Positions 26,894 through 36,688 of a stretch of 59,860 nucleotides of DNA are shown in pieces. Under the pieces are notes generated by a model. It was not told where the DNA came from and did not search any database. It saw nothing but the letters and a program-made list of their open reading frames with translations. The DNA is from an uncultured Barnesiella sp. (GTDB lineage Bacteria > Bacteroidota > Bacteroidia > Bacteroidales > Barnesiellaceae): assembly GCA_944320995.1 (NCBI GenBank), contig CALUJQ010000017.1, positions 1 to 59,860 of the forward strand, written 5' to 3'. Made by a program: the position numbers and the translations under genes. How positions within the stretch are numbered: the stretch's first letter is position 1; every line of letters starts with the position of its first letter.

Positions 26894-28429
26894 TTAATAT
26901 CCCGGGTTATTGGGTAACAAATTGGGATTGGCATCAATATCGTCAATAGGTATGGGCAAAAGCAAATGCTTCGGTGTCGTAAAGTTTGTCTTACCTATGC
27001 TTTGGAAAAATGCTTTGGCATACTCTCCGTCATTGTCATACCGTATCAAATCGAACCATCGATGGCCTCCCTCAAAGGCCAATTCCATGCGCCGCTCATG
27101 ACGAATGATCTCACGCAACTCTGCTTGGTCGGTAGTTGTGGCATTGGGTAACCCTGCTCTTACACGGACTCTGTTCAAAGGGCCGCCATCGTTCTCCGAC
27201 GAAGCGGGCGCCACTGCTTCCGAAGAACGGCCCAATTCATTCAAGGCTTCGGCCTGCATCAATAAGACATCGGCAAACCGCAATACCGGGAAATTGAGCG
27301 GGCTATCCATTGCCCTATCGACACCGATATTCTCACACAAGAATTTCTTTACATTGTGCCCGGTTTGTGAGCATTCAGGATCATAGGCCCAACCTTGATA
27401 CACATCGCCTTCGCACCAAACCGAAACTTCTTTCCGCAAATCGCCCGGTTCATAACTCTCGACAAACTCGGGATAGACTGCAAACCAACCGAAATTACCC
27501 CAAGGGCCTCCGATATTGATACTGGCCAACGGGGCCAAATATTCATGATGCCAGCCTCCTTGTCCCAAAATATCGAATTCGGCATACGCTGTTACGTCTT
27601 TCTCATATTGGACCTCGAATAAACTTTCAGGGCCATTTTCACGCAAATCGTCGAAGTTCCACTCATATTTACGGTTCAACGAATAGACTCCTAAATCCAT
27701 CACCGAATCGATTGCCACCAATGTCTCGTTATACCGCTTCAATGTCAAATAGACTTTCGCAAGGAAACCAAACGCCGCCCCCTTTGTGGCTCGCCCTATG
27801 TCGGTCGTATTTTCATACGCTACCGGTAACATAGCCGCAGCATCGGTAAAATCGTCGATGATATGCTGATAGACAATGTCTTTGGGAGTCCGAGAGACTT
27901 GTAAGTCATCACTTGCCGTCTGCTGTTTTTCTATCCAAGGTACATCGCCAAACATCCGCACCAAATTGAAATAGTATAACCCGCGCAAGAAATAGGCCTC
28001 TCCTTTATATTGGGTTTTCTTGGCATCGGATATTTTGGGCGATTTATCGATATTTGTCAATATCCAATTCGTACGGCTGATTCCTGCCCACGGCCCACGC
28101 CACAACTCTTTTGCCCCTGAATTGTCACTGGTTGCCGTAAAATTGCACAACTGGGTAGTTTCAAGGCCATTGCCTCCGGCCTCATTTCCCACACGGCCTT
28201 CACCGGCGACAATATCCAAAGTCCACATACGCAGATTATACATATAGGAACTTTGCAACCGTTGATACATAGAATTTACTCCGCTCTCTATCTCCTCGGG
28301 AGAACCCTCTTCAAAAAAGTTCTCGGTAATAATCTGGTCGTTGGGCAATATTTCGAGTTTATCCATACAACCCGAAAGGATGATTGCAGATACGACAAAA
28401 GATATGGTTGATATGATTGTCTTTTTCAT
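26894..28429 (-). CDS. SusD/RagB family glycan-binding lipoprotein
   Basis: A 511-residue outer-membrane lipoprotein with lipidation Cys21 in ILSGC. Features of the SusD family are the N-terminal QRLQSSYMYNLRMW helix region, TPR-like helices in the middle (AKKTQYKGEAYFLRGLYYFNLVRMFGDVPW), VLRFADVLLMQAEALNELG near residue 385, and the C-terminal LLPIPIDDIDANPNLLPNNPGY. It would cap the SusC channel and bind the glycan at the surface. It lies 12 bases after susC and 42 before the GH66-like gene. Glycan specificity cannot be read from sequence, but the neighbour suggests an alpha-glucan. Confidence 0.95.
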   Translation of the reverse strand: MKKTIISTISFVVSAIILSGCMDKLEILPNDQIITENFFEEGSPEEIESGVNSMYQRLQSSYMYNLRMWTLDIVAGEGRVGNEAGGNGLETTQLCNFTATSDNSGAKELWRGPWAGISRTNWILTNIDKSPKISDAKKTQYKGEAYFLRGLYYFNLVRMFGDVPWIEKQQTASDDLQVSRTPKDIVYQHIIDDFTDAAAMLPVAYENTTDIGRATKGAAFGFLAKVYLTLKRYNETLVAIDSVMDLGVYSLNRKYEWNFDDLRENGPESLFEVQYEKDVTAYAEFDILGQGGWHHEYLAPLASINIGGPWGNFGWFAVYPEFVESYEPGDLRKEVSVWCEGDVYQGWAYDPECSQTGHNVKKFLCENIGVDRAMDSPLNFPVLRFADVLLMQAEALNELGRSSEAVAPASSENDGGPLNRVRVRAGLPNATTTDQAELREIIRHERRMELAFEGGHRWFDLIRYDNDGEYAKAFFQSIGKTNFTTPKHLLLPIPIDDIDANPNLLPNNPGY

Positions 28430-28441
28430 GATTCGAAAGAT

Positions 28442-31400
28442 TTAGAATTTTACAGATGCGCCAAACATATAGGTTCGAGAAGTCGGATAAATTCCGTAGT
28501 CCAATCCCCAAAGTCCCACTTCTGGATCAAGTCCCGAATAATTGGTCAAGGTCCACAAGTTGTCGAAACTCAAATACAGGCGCAGGGATTTCGCGCCAAT
28601 CTTTTTGAGCCAATCTTGAGTAAAACGATACCCGAACGTGAGATTTTTCAATCTCAAATAAGACCCATCTTCCAACCAACGGGTCGAAGCCCTATTATTC
28701 CGGTTGGGGTCGGCATAAATCGCACGAGGCATCGTAGTACTCGTACCCTCTCCGTTCCACCGGTTCAACGTCGAGGTGAATTGATTATATGTACTCTCCA
28801 TTCCTTCGTGGGAGACTCTCACACCATTCCATATATCATTCCCGTATGAACCTTGGAAAAATATGCTCAAATCGAAATTCTTATATCCGAATTGATTATT
28901 AAACCCGAAAATAAAATCAGGCTGAGGATTCCCAATAACCGTGCGGTCAAAATCGTTTATCACTTCATCGTCATTGACATTGACAAACCAAATATCGCCC
29001 GGCGAAGTATTGACTTGGGAATTGTGCGATTCCTTATCGGCCGCACGGTTTTCCATAGAGGGTCCTGTGAAAACTTCGTCCAACGTTTGATAAATACCGC
29101 CCATGATGTATCCATAGAAAGAGTTAATGGGATATCCCTCCCGAATCAAACTCACGCCGCTGAGGATTTCGGGTCCCCCCAGTTTCAAAACTTCGTTCTG
29201 GTTGAAAGTCATATTCAAATTGGTTTCCCACGTAAACTCTCCTACAAAATTGCGAGTGTTCAAGGTAAACTCGATACCTTTGTTCCTTACCTTACCGATA
29301 TTCACGGGAGGCCAATCGGACTGCTCCAAAGAGGTTCCACTGGTTTGCGGGACCGGCTTCTTGGTAAGCATATCGTTGGTATTCTTTAAATATAAGTCGA
29401 TATTGGCAACAATACGATCATTCAAGAATCCCACGTCCAATCCCACATTATATTGTTCGACCGATTCCCACTTAATCGAGGGATTGGAAAGTTTATAGGG
29501 GTATATGAGCGATACTTGCTCCGACTCGAATCCCCGTTGCGATCCAAAGTTATACACCCCATTCACCTCCAACTTATCGGCAAAGGCATAAGCATCTATA
29601 TTTTGATTTCCGGTTTGTCCATAACCCAAACGCAATTTCAACATCGAAATCCATGGGACATTTTGCATAAAACTTTCATTAGAAATATTCCATGCCGTTG
29701 AAAACGAGGGGAAATATCCGAAACGGTTATCAGCGCCAAACTTGGAGGAACCATCGGCCCGGAATGTTGCCGTTAAAAAATAGCGGTTATCATACGAATA
29801 GTGTACACGTCCCATATACGACATCAATGCCCATGCATACGAATTGCCTCCTACGTCGGTAGCTTTGGTGGCATTATCCAGTTCGGTGGTCATTTCACTG
29901 GCCCTTCCTGTACCGGCAGCCGACATCCACTCTTTTTTATACTCTTGATAAGAAGTTCCTATCATCGCATTCAATTTATGCTTCCCGAACATCTTGTCGT
30001 AAGTCAGCGAATTATCCCACAGATATAATTCTTCATAGGCCGAAGAAAGCGACTGCGTCGTATTGGTCTGCTCTTTATTTCCCCACTTATATTTGGGTAT
30101 ATAACTATTATTGTATTCATATCCCAACTCGGCTCCTCCGGTCGTCTTGGCGGTAAGGCCTTTGATAATCTCCCATTCGGCCGAGATATTCGACAGCATT
30201 CTGAACCCTTTCATCGTATATTTCTGTTCGTTTACGATAGCTACGGCATTGTAGGCATCGCCATTCAACTCGGCATTTCCCGTAGGTCCGTTATAATTAC
30301 CATCTTCATCGTAAATAGGGATAGACGGCAACATGCGCATGGCGTTCTGAATGACTGTCGATATGGGCTGAGTGCGACGGTTTTCCGCACTTAAATTGAC
30401 ATTTGCCCTCACCTTTACGTTAGGCAATATCTGCGAAGCGATGTTTGATTGCAGGTTCAACCTATTAAACTCCGAGTTCTTCATAATGCCATCTTGTGCA
30501 TAATAGCCTACCGACGTGGCATGATTTATCTTGGAATTACCGCCCAATATGGACAAGTTCACCCGATGCATCGGCGCCGTACGGAACAAAGGAGAAAGCC
30601 AGTCGGTACCTTCGCCGAGCGATTCGGGATCGGCAAACAGCGGGTTCAATGACAATCCCGCATTTAACCTCATGTCATTATGGAGAGCCGCATATTGTGA
30701 TGCATTCATCATATCAAACATTTTTGCAGTCTGTTGAATGCCGAAACTATAATCCAGATTTATTTCGGCACGACCTTCCCGGGCTTGACGCGTTGTCACC
30801 ATAACCACGCCATTAGCACCGCGCGAACCATATATGGCCGTGGCCGAAGCATCTTTCAACACATCGATAGACTCGACATCGGCCGGATTGATATACCACA
30901 TTCCGCCATTTACCGGAACTCCGTCAATAACGTACAAAGGCGAAGCGTCGTTAATTGTACCTACACCACGTATCAATATCGAGACATCGCCTCCGGGGGC
31001 TCCCGAATTCTGAACCACCTGTACGCCCGACAGTTTCCCGGCTAAGGATTGGACGACATTAGAGGTGGAATTTTTTACAAGTTCACTCCCTTTTACCGAA
31101 GAGATCGAACCTGTAACATCCGAACGTCTCATCGTTCCATAACCCACGACGACAACTTCGTCGAGAGCTTTTGTATCTTCCTTCAAGATTATGCGCATCG
31201 GTTTGTCTCCTTTAACGGCAACTTCCGCCTCGTCATAACCGATATAGGAGACTTGAAGCACAGGACTCTCGACATCGGATTTTATCGAGAATTTACCCTC
31301 TATATCCGTTATCGCTACATTTTTACTGCCTTTTAAGTGGATCGTCGCCCCTATAATAGGAACTCCCGAAGCATCTATAACTCTTCCCGAAACAACTTGC

Positions 31401-31546
31401 TGCGCATTCGCTACCGCAACTTTTCCATAAACACCCTGCGCAATTTGTTGTGCAGAAATCTCAAATGACTGAGAGAACATGAGGACCATACACCCTACAA
31501 GGTAACAGCCTCTCAGACCTCTTTTACTCTGTTTTTTGCGTGTCAT
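28442..31546 (-). CDS. SusC/RagA family TonB-dependent outer-membrane transporter
   Basis: A 1034-residue TonB-dependent porin. After a signal peptide (about 1-33) comes a carboxypeptidase-D-like beta-sandwich (GRVIDASGVPIIGATIHLKG, about 52-125), the TonB-box/plug region starting DEVVVVGYGTMRRSDVTGSI, the SusC signature in the plug (LYVIDGVPVNGG, VLKDASATAIYGSRGANGV), and a 22-strand-type barrel ending in an aromatic strand (YMFGASVKF). No STN domain is present, so it is probably not coupled directly to an anti-sigma factor, unlike the second SusC in this window. It imports oligosaccharides together with its SusD. Confidence 0.96.
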   Translation of the reverse strand: MTRKKQSKRGLRGCYLVGCMVLMFSQSFEISAQQIAQGVYGKVAVANAQQVVSGRVIDASGVPIIGATIHLKGSKNVAITDIEGKFSIKSDVESPVLQVSYIGYDEAEVAVKGDKPMRIILKEDTKALDEVVVVGYGTMRRSDVTGSISSVKGSELVKNSTSNVVQSLAGKLSGVQVVQNSGAPGGDVSILIRGVGTINDASPLYVIDGVPVNGGMWYINPADVESIDVLKDASATAIYGSRGANGVVMVTTRQAREGRAEINLDYSFGIQQTAKMFDMMNASQYAALHNDMRLNAGLSLNPLFADPESLGEGTDWLSPLFRTAPMHRVNLSILGGNSKINHATSVGYYAQDGIMKNSEFNRLNLQSNIASQILPNVKVRANVNLSAENRRTQPISTVIQNAMRMLPSIPIYDEDGNYNGPTGNAELNGDAYNAVAIVNEQKYTMKGFRMLSNISAEWEIIKGLTAKTTGGAELGYEYNNSYIPKYKWGNKEQTNTTQSLSSAYEELYLWDNSLTYDKMFGKHKLNAMIGTSYQEYKKEWMSAAGTGRASEMTTELDNATKATDVGGNSYAWALMSYMGRVHYSYDNRYFLTATFRADGSSKFGADNRFGYFPSFSTAWNISNESFMQNVPWISMLKLRLGYGQTGNQNIDAYAFADKLEVNGVYNFGSQRGFESEQVSLIYPYKLSNPSIKWESVEQYNVGLDVGFLNDRIVANIDLYLKNTNDMLTKKPVPQTSGTSLEQSDWPPVNIGKVRNKGIEFTLNTRNFVGEFTWETNLNMTFNQNEVLKLGGPEILSGVSLIREGYPINSFYGYIMGGIYQTLDEVFTGPSMENRAADKESHNSQVNTSPGDIWFVNVNDDEVINDFDRTVIGNPQPDFIFGFNNQFGYKNFDLSIFFQGSYGNDIWNGVRVSHEGMESTYNQFTSTLNRWNGEGTSTTMPRAIYADPNRNNRASTRWLEDGSYLRLKNLTFGYRFTQDWLKKIGAKSLRLYLSFDNLWTLTNYSGLDPEVGLWGLDYGIYPTSRTYMFGASVKF

Positions 31547-31665
31547 ACTTATGTGTTTTTCTCTATGTTATCTTTTTAAAAAATGGTATTGGATTATTCT
31601 ATATCCTTATATGATGCTAAATTAACCCATTAAGCAACACTCCCTTTCCAACATATTAGCCAAAG

Positions 31666-31686
31666 ATTATGGTATCTTACCATAAT
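31666..31686. promoter_or_regulatory. Operator-like palindrome upstream of susC
   Basis: A perfect 9-bp inverted repeat ATTATGGTA-N3-TACCATAAT lies 120 bases before the susC start and 36 bases after the MFS gene stop. Just beside it the minus strand reads AATCTTTG, one base off the -7 consensus. It could be a repressor or activator site for the SusCD operon, or a small hairpin in the transcript. Confidence 0.4.
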
Positions 31687-31721
31687 ACACCCATTAAAAT
31701 GGCCCCTAATGGTATTTATCA

Positions 31722-33146
31722 TTATTCCCGTTTCAAACGACGAGGGATTCCTCCTCTCCGCCAATACTCTTCTATCTTTTCCAAGGTTACACCTTTCGTC
31801 TCCGGGACATAAAAATATCCCCATATAATCGCAACGAGTGCGACCAATGCATAAAACCAGAAGGCTCCTGCCGGATTCCCCAGATTCTCGCCGTTCAGAT
31901 AAACCTCTGTACCTTCGATAGTAAAGGCTTTCACAATCTTGAAAAATGTAAAGGTCACTATCGTATTGAATACCCATACCGATAACGAACCTAACGAAGA
32001 GCCCAATCCCCTTACTTTCTGAGGGAAGATCTCTGAAATAATGAGCCAGCCGAGGGGACCGATACTTATCGCATAGAATGCGACATAGATGAAGACAAGT
32101 ATAATCGACAGCCATTTGCCCATTACACCCAGATAGGAGAAACTGGTAAAGCAAACACCTAATAAAAGGAGAGAAATAAAAATTCCGGATAACCCGATAA
32201 AATAGAGTTTCCGCCGGCCCAACCGGTCCACGAAATAAACCGAGACGATTGTAAACAACAAATTGACAATTCCAACTCCTACTGCAGCCCATATAGCCGA
32301 AACGGCACCATCAAACCCTGCCATTAAAAAAATCTTCGGACTATAATAGATGACCGTGTTGATACCCACAAATTGCTGGAAAAACATGATACTAATCCCT
32401 ATAATCAAAGCATTGCGAAGCCATGGTTTCAACAATTCCTTGAAACTCGACGACTCTTCACGACTCTTTTCCAACTCGTTTTTTATTGTTTTATACGACT
32501 CTTCCATCGTTTCGGAGCTCTCGATTCGCGACAATATGCGTCTCCCCTCTTCGTCTCGACCTCGGCTTATCAACCACCGGGGACTCTCCGGCATAAAGAG
32601 CATACCTATCAACAATATCAACGCCGGGACAACCCCGATATAAAACATCGGCCGCCAACACGACAAATCACTTTCATCGGCAAACAGTAAATCCGACAGG
32701 TAAGAGGCCAACACCCCTATCGTAATCATCAACTGAAACATCGAGACCAGACTTCCCCGCTTATTGGCCGGCGAAATCTCTGCAATATAAAGGGGTACCG
32801 CAAACGACGAAACGCCAATGGCTACCCCCAAAAACAAACGGGATACAATCAACTGTTCTACGTCAGGTGAAAATCCCGACCAAATAGCTCCGATGGTAAA
32901 AATAATCGCCGACGCCAAAATAACAATTTTACGGCCCAAGACATCGGTCACTTTTCCACAAAACAGCGCGCCGAGTATGGCTCCCACCAATCCGGCAGAA
33001 GTAACGACCTCTATCATCGAATTATCCAATCCGAAATCTTCTTGAAAAAACGGAATAGCACCCGATATGACGCCTGTATCAAAACCGAAGAGCAATCCTC
33101 CGGTAGCAGCAATAACTGCTATGACATAAATCATTGTATTTTTCAT
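31722..33146 (-). CDS. MFS sugar transporter (sugar porter family)
   Basis: A 474-residue inner-membrane sugar:proton symporter of the XylE/GLUT-like sugar porter family. Seen are GGLLFGFDTGVISGAIPFF in the first segment, DVLGRKIVI after TM2, the RLFLGVAIGVSSFAVPLYIAE segment, PESPRWLISRGR after TM6, a central cytoplasmic loop, QQFVGINTVIYYSPKIF in TM7, and PETKGVTLE at the C-terminus. Twelve membrane segments are expected. I chose ATG 33146; a longer frame from TTG 33176 overlaps the upstream stop. It is the last gene of the sugar-handling operon and probably brings the monosaccharide or disaccharide into the cytoplasm. Confidence 0.93.
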   Translation of the reverse strand: MKNTMIYVIAVIAATGGLLFGFDTGVISGAIPFFQEDFGLDNSMIEVVTSAGLVGAILGALFCGKVTDVLGRKIVILASAIIFTIGAIWSGFSPDVEQLIVSRLFLGVAIGVSSFAVPLYIAEISPANKRGSLVSMFQLMITIGVLASYLSDLLFADESDLSCWRPMFYIGVVPALILLIGMLFMPESPRWLISRGRDEEGRRILSRIESSETMEESYKTIKNELEKSREESSSFKELLKPWLRNALIIGISIMFFQQFVGINTVIYYSPKIFLMAGFDGAVSAIWAAVGVGIVNLLFTIVSVYFVDRLGRRKLYFIGLSGIFISLLLLGVCFTSFSYLGVMGKWLSIILVFIYVAFYAISIGPLGWLIISEIFPQKVRGLGSSLGSLSVWVFNTIVTFTFFKIVKAFTIEGTEVYLNGENLGNPAGAFWFYALVALVAIIWGYFYVPETKGVTLEKIEEYWRRGGIPRRLKRE

Positions 33147-33172
33147 CTCACCGATTTTAATCTGTTTCAAAA

Positions 33173-33964
33173 TCAAGGTTCATAACATTTCCATAGTTCT
33201 TCTTTCAACCCCGGATTGGGAACAAACAAGAACGTATCGGGCGACTTCTCAAACGTACGGTAAATAGCTTCGCCTTTAACAATCCCGAATCCGGTATAAT
33301 CTGCCGGCGACTTACATATAAGTTTCGACGGTTCATAACAAGGATTGGCAAGCCACTCTATCTCGCCCCGATCGTTTAATATCGGATACCAAGCTATTCC
33401 CTTATGGCGACGAACATCCTCATATTCAAACCCATACTCCCGATCGCACCATGCACCAAAAGTAAGTGGCTTATCAGGATTGGCACTTATCGTGGCATGA
33501 GCCCAATAGGGTGGCACAATCACCACATCACCGGCGTTGGCATATACGGCAAAACAACGACCAGGATTATCATCGGCATATTCCTGCATGTATATAACGG
33601 CTTCTCCGGTCCATATCTCGTAAATCTCTGGAGTCGACCAGCCACTGTATTTCGACACCCAATGAATGTGCCCCTGACTACGTATGGGTTCTTTGCCCAA
33701 GCGCCCTGCCGCATAAGTCACCACGCCATAAAGCAAATGCATCTGATTAAGCAAATCTCTATGCTTACACTTGCCTACGTCCATCGCTATGGAATAGACT
33801 ATCTCGGGACCTTCACATTGCGGATCGAGCAGACTCCCTCGAATATCCCGCAAATAACGATTCTCCACTTGTGGGCCAAACACACCAGTTCCATATTTAA
33901 ACCCCATGGGATCTACCATAGGAGTTATATCAAATCCGGGATCAAATTTCATAACCTCACACAT
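33173..33964 (-). CDS. Cupin-type phosphoglucose isomerase homologue (long form)
   Basis: A protein of about 263 residues with the cupin phosphoglucose isomerase (cPGI) core. Metal-ligand positions are present: GHIHWVSKYSGWSTPEIYEIWTG gives His, His and Glu, and VIVPPYWAHATIS gives the second-motif His. The N-terminus FDPGFDITPMVDPMGFKYG is typical of cPGI proteins. It has extra C-terminal residues compared with the shorter paralogue three genes upstream. Two ATG starts are possible, 33964 (8-base overlap with manA) and 33952. The cPGI family interconverts glucose-6-phosphate and fructose-6-phosphate; with two copies in one operon, at least one may use a different sugar phosphate. Confidence 0.78.
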   Translation of the reverse strand: MCEVMKFDPGFDITPMVDPMGFKYGTGVFGPQVENRYLRDIRGSLLDPQCEGPEIVYSIAMDVGKCKHRDLLNQMHLLYGVVTYAAGRLGKEPIRSQGHIHWVSKYSGWSTPEIYEIWTGEAVIYMQEYADDNPGRCFAVYANAGDVVIVPPYWAHATISANPDKPLTFGAWCDREYGFEYEDVRRHKGIAWYPILNDRGEIEWLANPCYEPSKLICKSPADYTGFGIVKGEAIYRTFEKSPDTFLFVPNPGLKEELWKCYEP

Positions 33965-35729
33965 TATGTTTAACAAAAGCTTTTATCGTCGCACACCTCT
34001 TCCCTTTCGATTCGCCACAAGGCCGTATCGTATATTGTTTTACCGAATCGGGAATAATAAATGTCTCGGCATAATGTACCACAAAGGGTTCAAATTCGCC
34101 GGTCGGACTCTCTACGACAGCCTCGCGTCCCTCGACGAGATTCAGCACATTCACACTACCATTGGTCTTGTGAAGTACCGGTTTGGTAAACCAGTGCCGC
34201 CGCGTCTCTATAAATTCGCATTCATGCAATCCGGTATGCTCTTCGAGCCAACCGTCGCCCTCGGCTACTTGTTCTATTTTGTTATAAATCTCCCGACGCA
34301 CCCAAGACTCCGTACGATTCCATTGAATCACATGCCGTCCATGCTCAATATTGATTGGACGGGGACGTCCATCCAATCCCAAACGTCCCCAATCCCATAG
34401 TTTGAATGTGAAAATGTATGGTGTAGCACTGATTTCGAGAACCATACTGTTGCGCCCTGAACAATGCACAGTACCAGCCGGAATGAGCACATGGTCGTGT
34501 TTTTTCACCGGATAATTACCTACAAACTTTTCGGCATCGAACTTACCTGTATGCTGAGCCTCATTCAGGGCCGTTATCATCTCGTCGGGATTAATATCCT
34601 CTTTCACACCCAAATAGACCGAAGCATCTCTCTCAGCATCAAGGATATAATAACTTTCGTCCTGTGTATAGTGCATGCCGAATTTTTCTTGTATATACTG
34701 TGTCAGCGGGTGTACCTGCAAACTCAGATTCCCCCCGTCCATCGTATCCAAAAAATCGAATCGTATGGGAAACTCATCACCGAAACGGCCATATACAGGA
34801 TTCCCTAACAATTCACACGGATACGAAAATACCAAGTCAATCGACGGCAGTTCGAACCGGATTTCGCCGAAACCCAAATACAGACTGTTCTCTTCGGGGA
34901 CACAATCAAAACACCAAGCAAAATTGGGTGTCGCTCTATCCAAATCGCAAATCTCTTTCATCCATTGACCGCCCCAAGGACCCGGGTCAAAAAACGGCAC
35001 TACTCGAAACGGCGACTTCGAGGCTTTGCGCAAACCTGCATCTACGGCTGCCGCTGTCGCCATTTTGGGCTCTCCTTTCACATTTGTGTCCAGCACATAA
35101 TCCCATTGTCCCATCAACTCTTTTTTCAACCGGTCACAAATGCGCCAATCTACAAAAAAGCCTCTTTTATATTGCAACGAAGCTCGCTCCTTGCGGTTAT
35201 CCACACCTATATTCGAAACTTCATTGCGACGGAATCGCAACTGAATTTCCCAACGTGCCATGTCGGCATACACCAAAAGGTCATTTTGCGGACATACATA
35301 AGCGGCTCCTACACCATATACGACAACCAACTGCGTTGTAGTCCGAGCAATCTGTTGGCGCAACGCTGCAACCTTCTGCTCGTCGAAGTAGCAATCTATC
35401 CGATACCGCGTCATATACCCGAATATCTCATCGTCAGTAATATCCTCTTTCAAAAAATCATCTATCTGCTCGGCACTCTTCATGGCCAAAGATGCATCGA
35501 CCCATAGCGCCTCGGGCAAAAGAGTTTTCAACTCACTTCGCACCTCTTCGTCATAAACGCCTTGATAACACTCGACGACGAGCGTTTTCACCGGCTTATC
35601 GATGACCGCCAGCGCCCCACGCAATTGTGCTACAATATTCGTCCACCCTTGCCAACAAAGATTTTCGGCAGTCGCCGATACCCGCACAATCGGGGATTTA
35701 TCATAATTCGATTTATACTTTGAATACAT
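33957..35729 (-). CDS. manA: Class I mannose-6-phosphate isomerase fused to a P-loop-less kinase-like domain
   Basis: A 590-residue cytoplasmic protein. The C-terminal half (about 290-590) is a type I phosphomannose isomerase: GNLSLQVHPLTQYIQ, then QDESYYILDAE, and VLIPAGTVHCSGRNSMVLEIS supply the Gln, His, Glu and His zinc ligands, and LWDWGRLGLDGRPRPI follows. The N-terminal 260 residues look like a nucleoside/uridine-kinase fold (VVVYGVGAAYVCPQNDLLVYADMARWEIQ) with no GxxGxGKS P-loop, so this part is probably not a kinase. Similar long PMI proteins are known in Bacteroidetes. It overlaps its neighbours by 8 and 17 bases. It interconverts mannose-6-P and fructose-6-P. Confidence 0.85.
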   Translation of the reverse strand: MYSKYKSNYDKSPIVRVSATAENLCWQGWTNIVAQLRGALAVIDKPVKTLVVECYQGVYDEEVRSELKTLLPEALWVDASLAMKSAEQIDDFLKEDITDDEIFGYMTRYRIDCYFDEQKVAALRQQIARTTTQLVVVYGVGAAYVCPQNDLLVYADMARWEIQLRFRRNEVSNIGVDNRKERASLQYKRGFFVDWRICDRLKKELMGQWDYVLDTNVKGEPKMATAAAVDAGLRKASKSPFRVVPFFDPGPWGGQWMKEICDLDRATPNFAWCFDCVPEENSLYLGFGEIRFELPSIDLVFSYPCELLGNPVYGRFGDEFPIRFDFLDTMDGGNLSLQVHPLTQYIQEKFGMHYTQDESYYILDAERDASVYLGVKEDINPDEMITALNEAQHTGKFDAEKFVGNYPVKKHDHVLIPAGTVHCSGRNSMVLEISATPYIFTFKLWDWGRLGLDGRPRPINIEHGRHVIQWNRTESWVRREIYNKIEQVAEGDGWLEEHTGLHECEFIETRRHWFTKPVLHKTNGSVNVLNLVEGREAVVESPTGEFEPFVVHYAETFIIPDSVKQYTIRPCGESKGKRCATIKAFVKHNV

Positions 35730-36684
35730 TTTTTTCCCTCTTTACACTTCTCAAATAATAATTCAATCCCAATAAGGCCGCATTATCACCCAACTTGGAA
35801 AGGACGATACGGACTCTGTCAATAGGCGTCCAAGCCCTATCGTTGACCCATTTTTCGATATATGGCAAAATAATATCGGAACTTTTCATAACGCCTCCAC
35901 CCAAAACGACTACCTCGGGATCGTATGCATGAATGTAGGAAACAATAGCTGCCCCCCATACGCTCATGCACCCGTTGCAGACTATCGTCGCATTTTCGTC
36001 TCCCTGCCGCATCATCTCGAACAACCGCTTGAAATCCAATTCGTCGGCCAATGCCTTAAATTCGTCCGACACCTTATCGTTCGAACGGATAATGTCCGAC
36101 AGAAAAAACGACGAGGCCATAGCTTCTACACAACCTATGTTTCCACAACTACAAAGCCGGCCTCGATAATCGACTACCAAGTGACCGCCCAACGACCCGG
36201 CCTGATGGTGGTGCCCTACTATCGGTTTATTGTCCAGTATAACACCGGTCCCGATACCGGTTCCGATAGTCATCATCACCACATTTTCTGTCCCGGTTGC
36301 AACCCCATAAAGCCACTCTCCGACAACAGCAAGCCGGGCATCATTTTCCAACACCAAAGGGACTCCCCAATGATCATCAGCCCAACGACACAGGTCTATA
36401 TCACAGGCATCATCATACTTATCGTTCGTAGAAATCACCCGACACTCCACGGGATTCACCATACCCGGAAACGCCAATCCAATAGACGATAAACTTGCCG
36501 CGTCGATACCTTCCTCCAAAAGCAACAAATCGATTGCCCGTTCCATCTTGGGAAGCATGTGAGACAGTCCTTTTACCGAGTCGGACGATATGGTAGAAAA
36601 TCGCACGATTTCAGCATTCCGTATCAGGCCTATCTTTATAATAGTTCCGCCCAAATCTATCGCAACATCATAAATACCTCCCAT
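35713..36684 (-). CDS. ROK family sugar kinase
   Basis: A 323-residue kinase of the ROK family, without an N-terminal helix-turn-helix, so an enzyme rather than a repressor. The ATP-binding motif AIDLGGTIIKIGLI is at the start, LENDARLAVVGEWLYG supplies the catalytic Asp, TIGTGIGTGVI the sugar-binding strand, and the zinc motif is complete in GGHLVVDYRGRLCSCGNIGCVE. Glucose is the commonest substrate; mannose, fructose or allose are alternatives. It lies between the short cPGI gene and the PMI fusion, so the operon encodes import, phosphorylation and isomerisation of a hexose. Confidence 0.9.
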   Translation of the reverse strand: MGGIYDVAIDLGGTIIKIGLIRNAEIVRFSTISSDSVKGLSHMLPKMERAIDLLLLEEGIDAASLSSIGLAFPGMVNPVECRVISTNDKYDDACDIDLCRWADDHWGVPLVLENDARLAVVGEWLYGVATGTENVVMMTIGTGIGTGVILDNKPIVGHHHQAGSLGGHLVVDYRGRLCSCGNIGCVEAMASSFFLSDIIRSNDKVSDEFKALADELDFKRLFEMMRQGDENATIVCNGCMSVWGAAIVSYIHAYDPEVVVLGGGVMKSSDIILPYIEKWVNDRAWTPIDRVRIVLSKLGDNAALLGLNYYLRSVKREKNVFKV

Positions 36685-36688
36685 AACC

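Noticed and set aside
31630..32292. A 220-codon minus-strand frame overlapping the MFS transporter gene in another frame
   Set aside because: It has no family features and lies within the clear sugar porter coding sequence.
33146..33176. Upstream TTG/GTG extensions of several genes (MFS, FecR, GH18, GH95, hybrid kinase, second GT4)
   Set aside because: In each case a nearby ATG gives a better signal peptide, membrane topology or spacing, so the shorter start was used.
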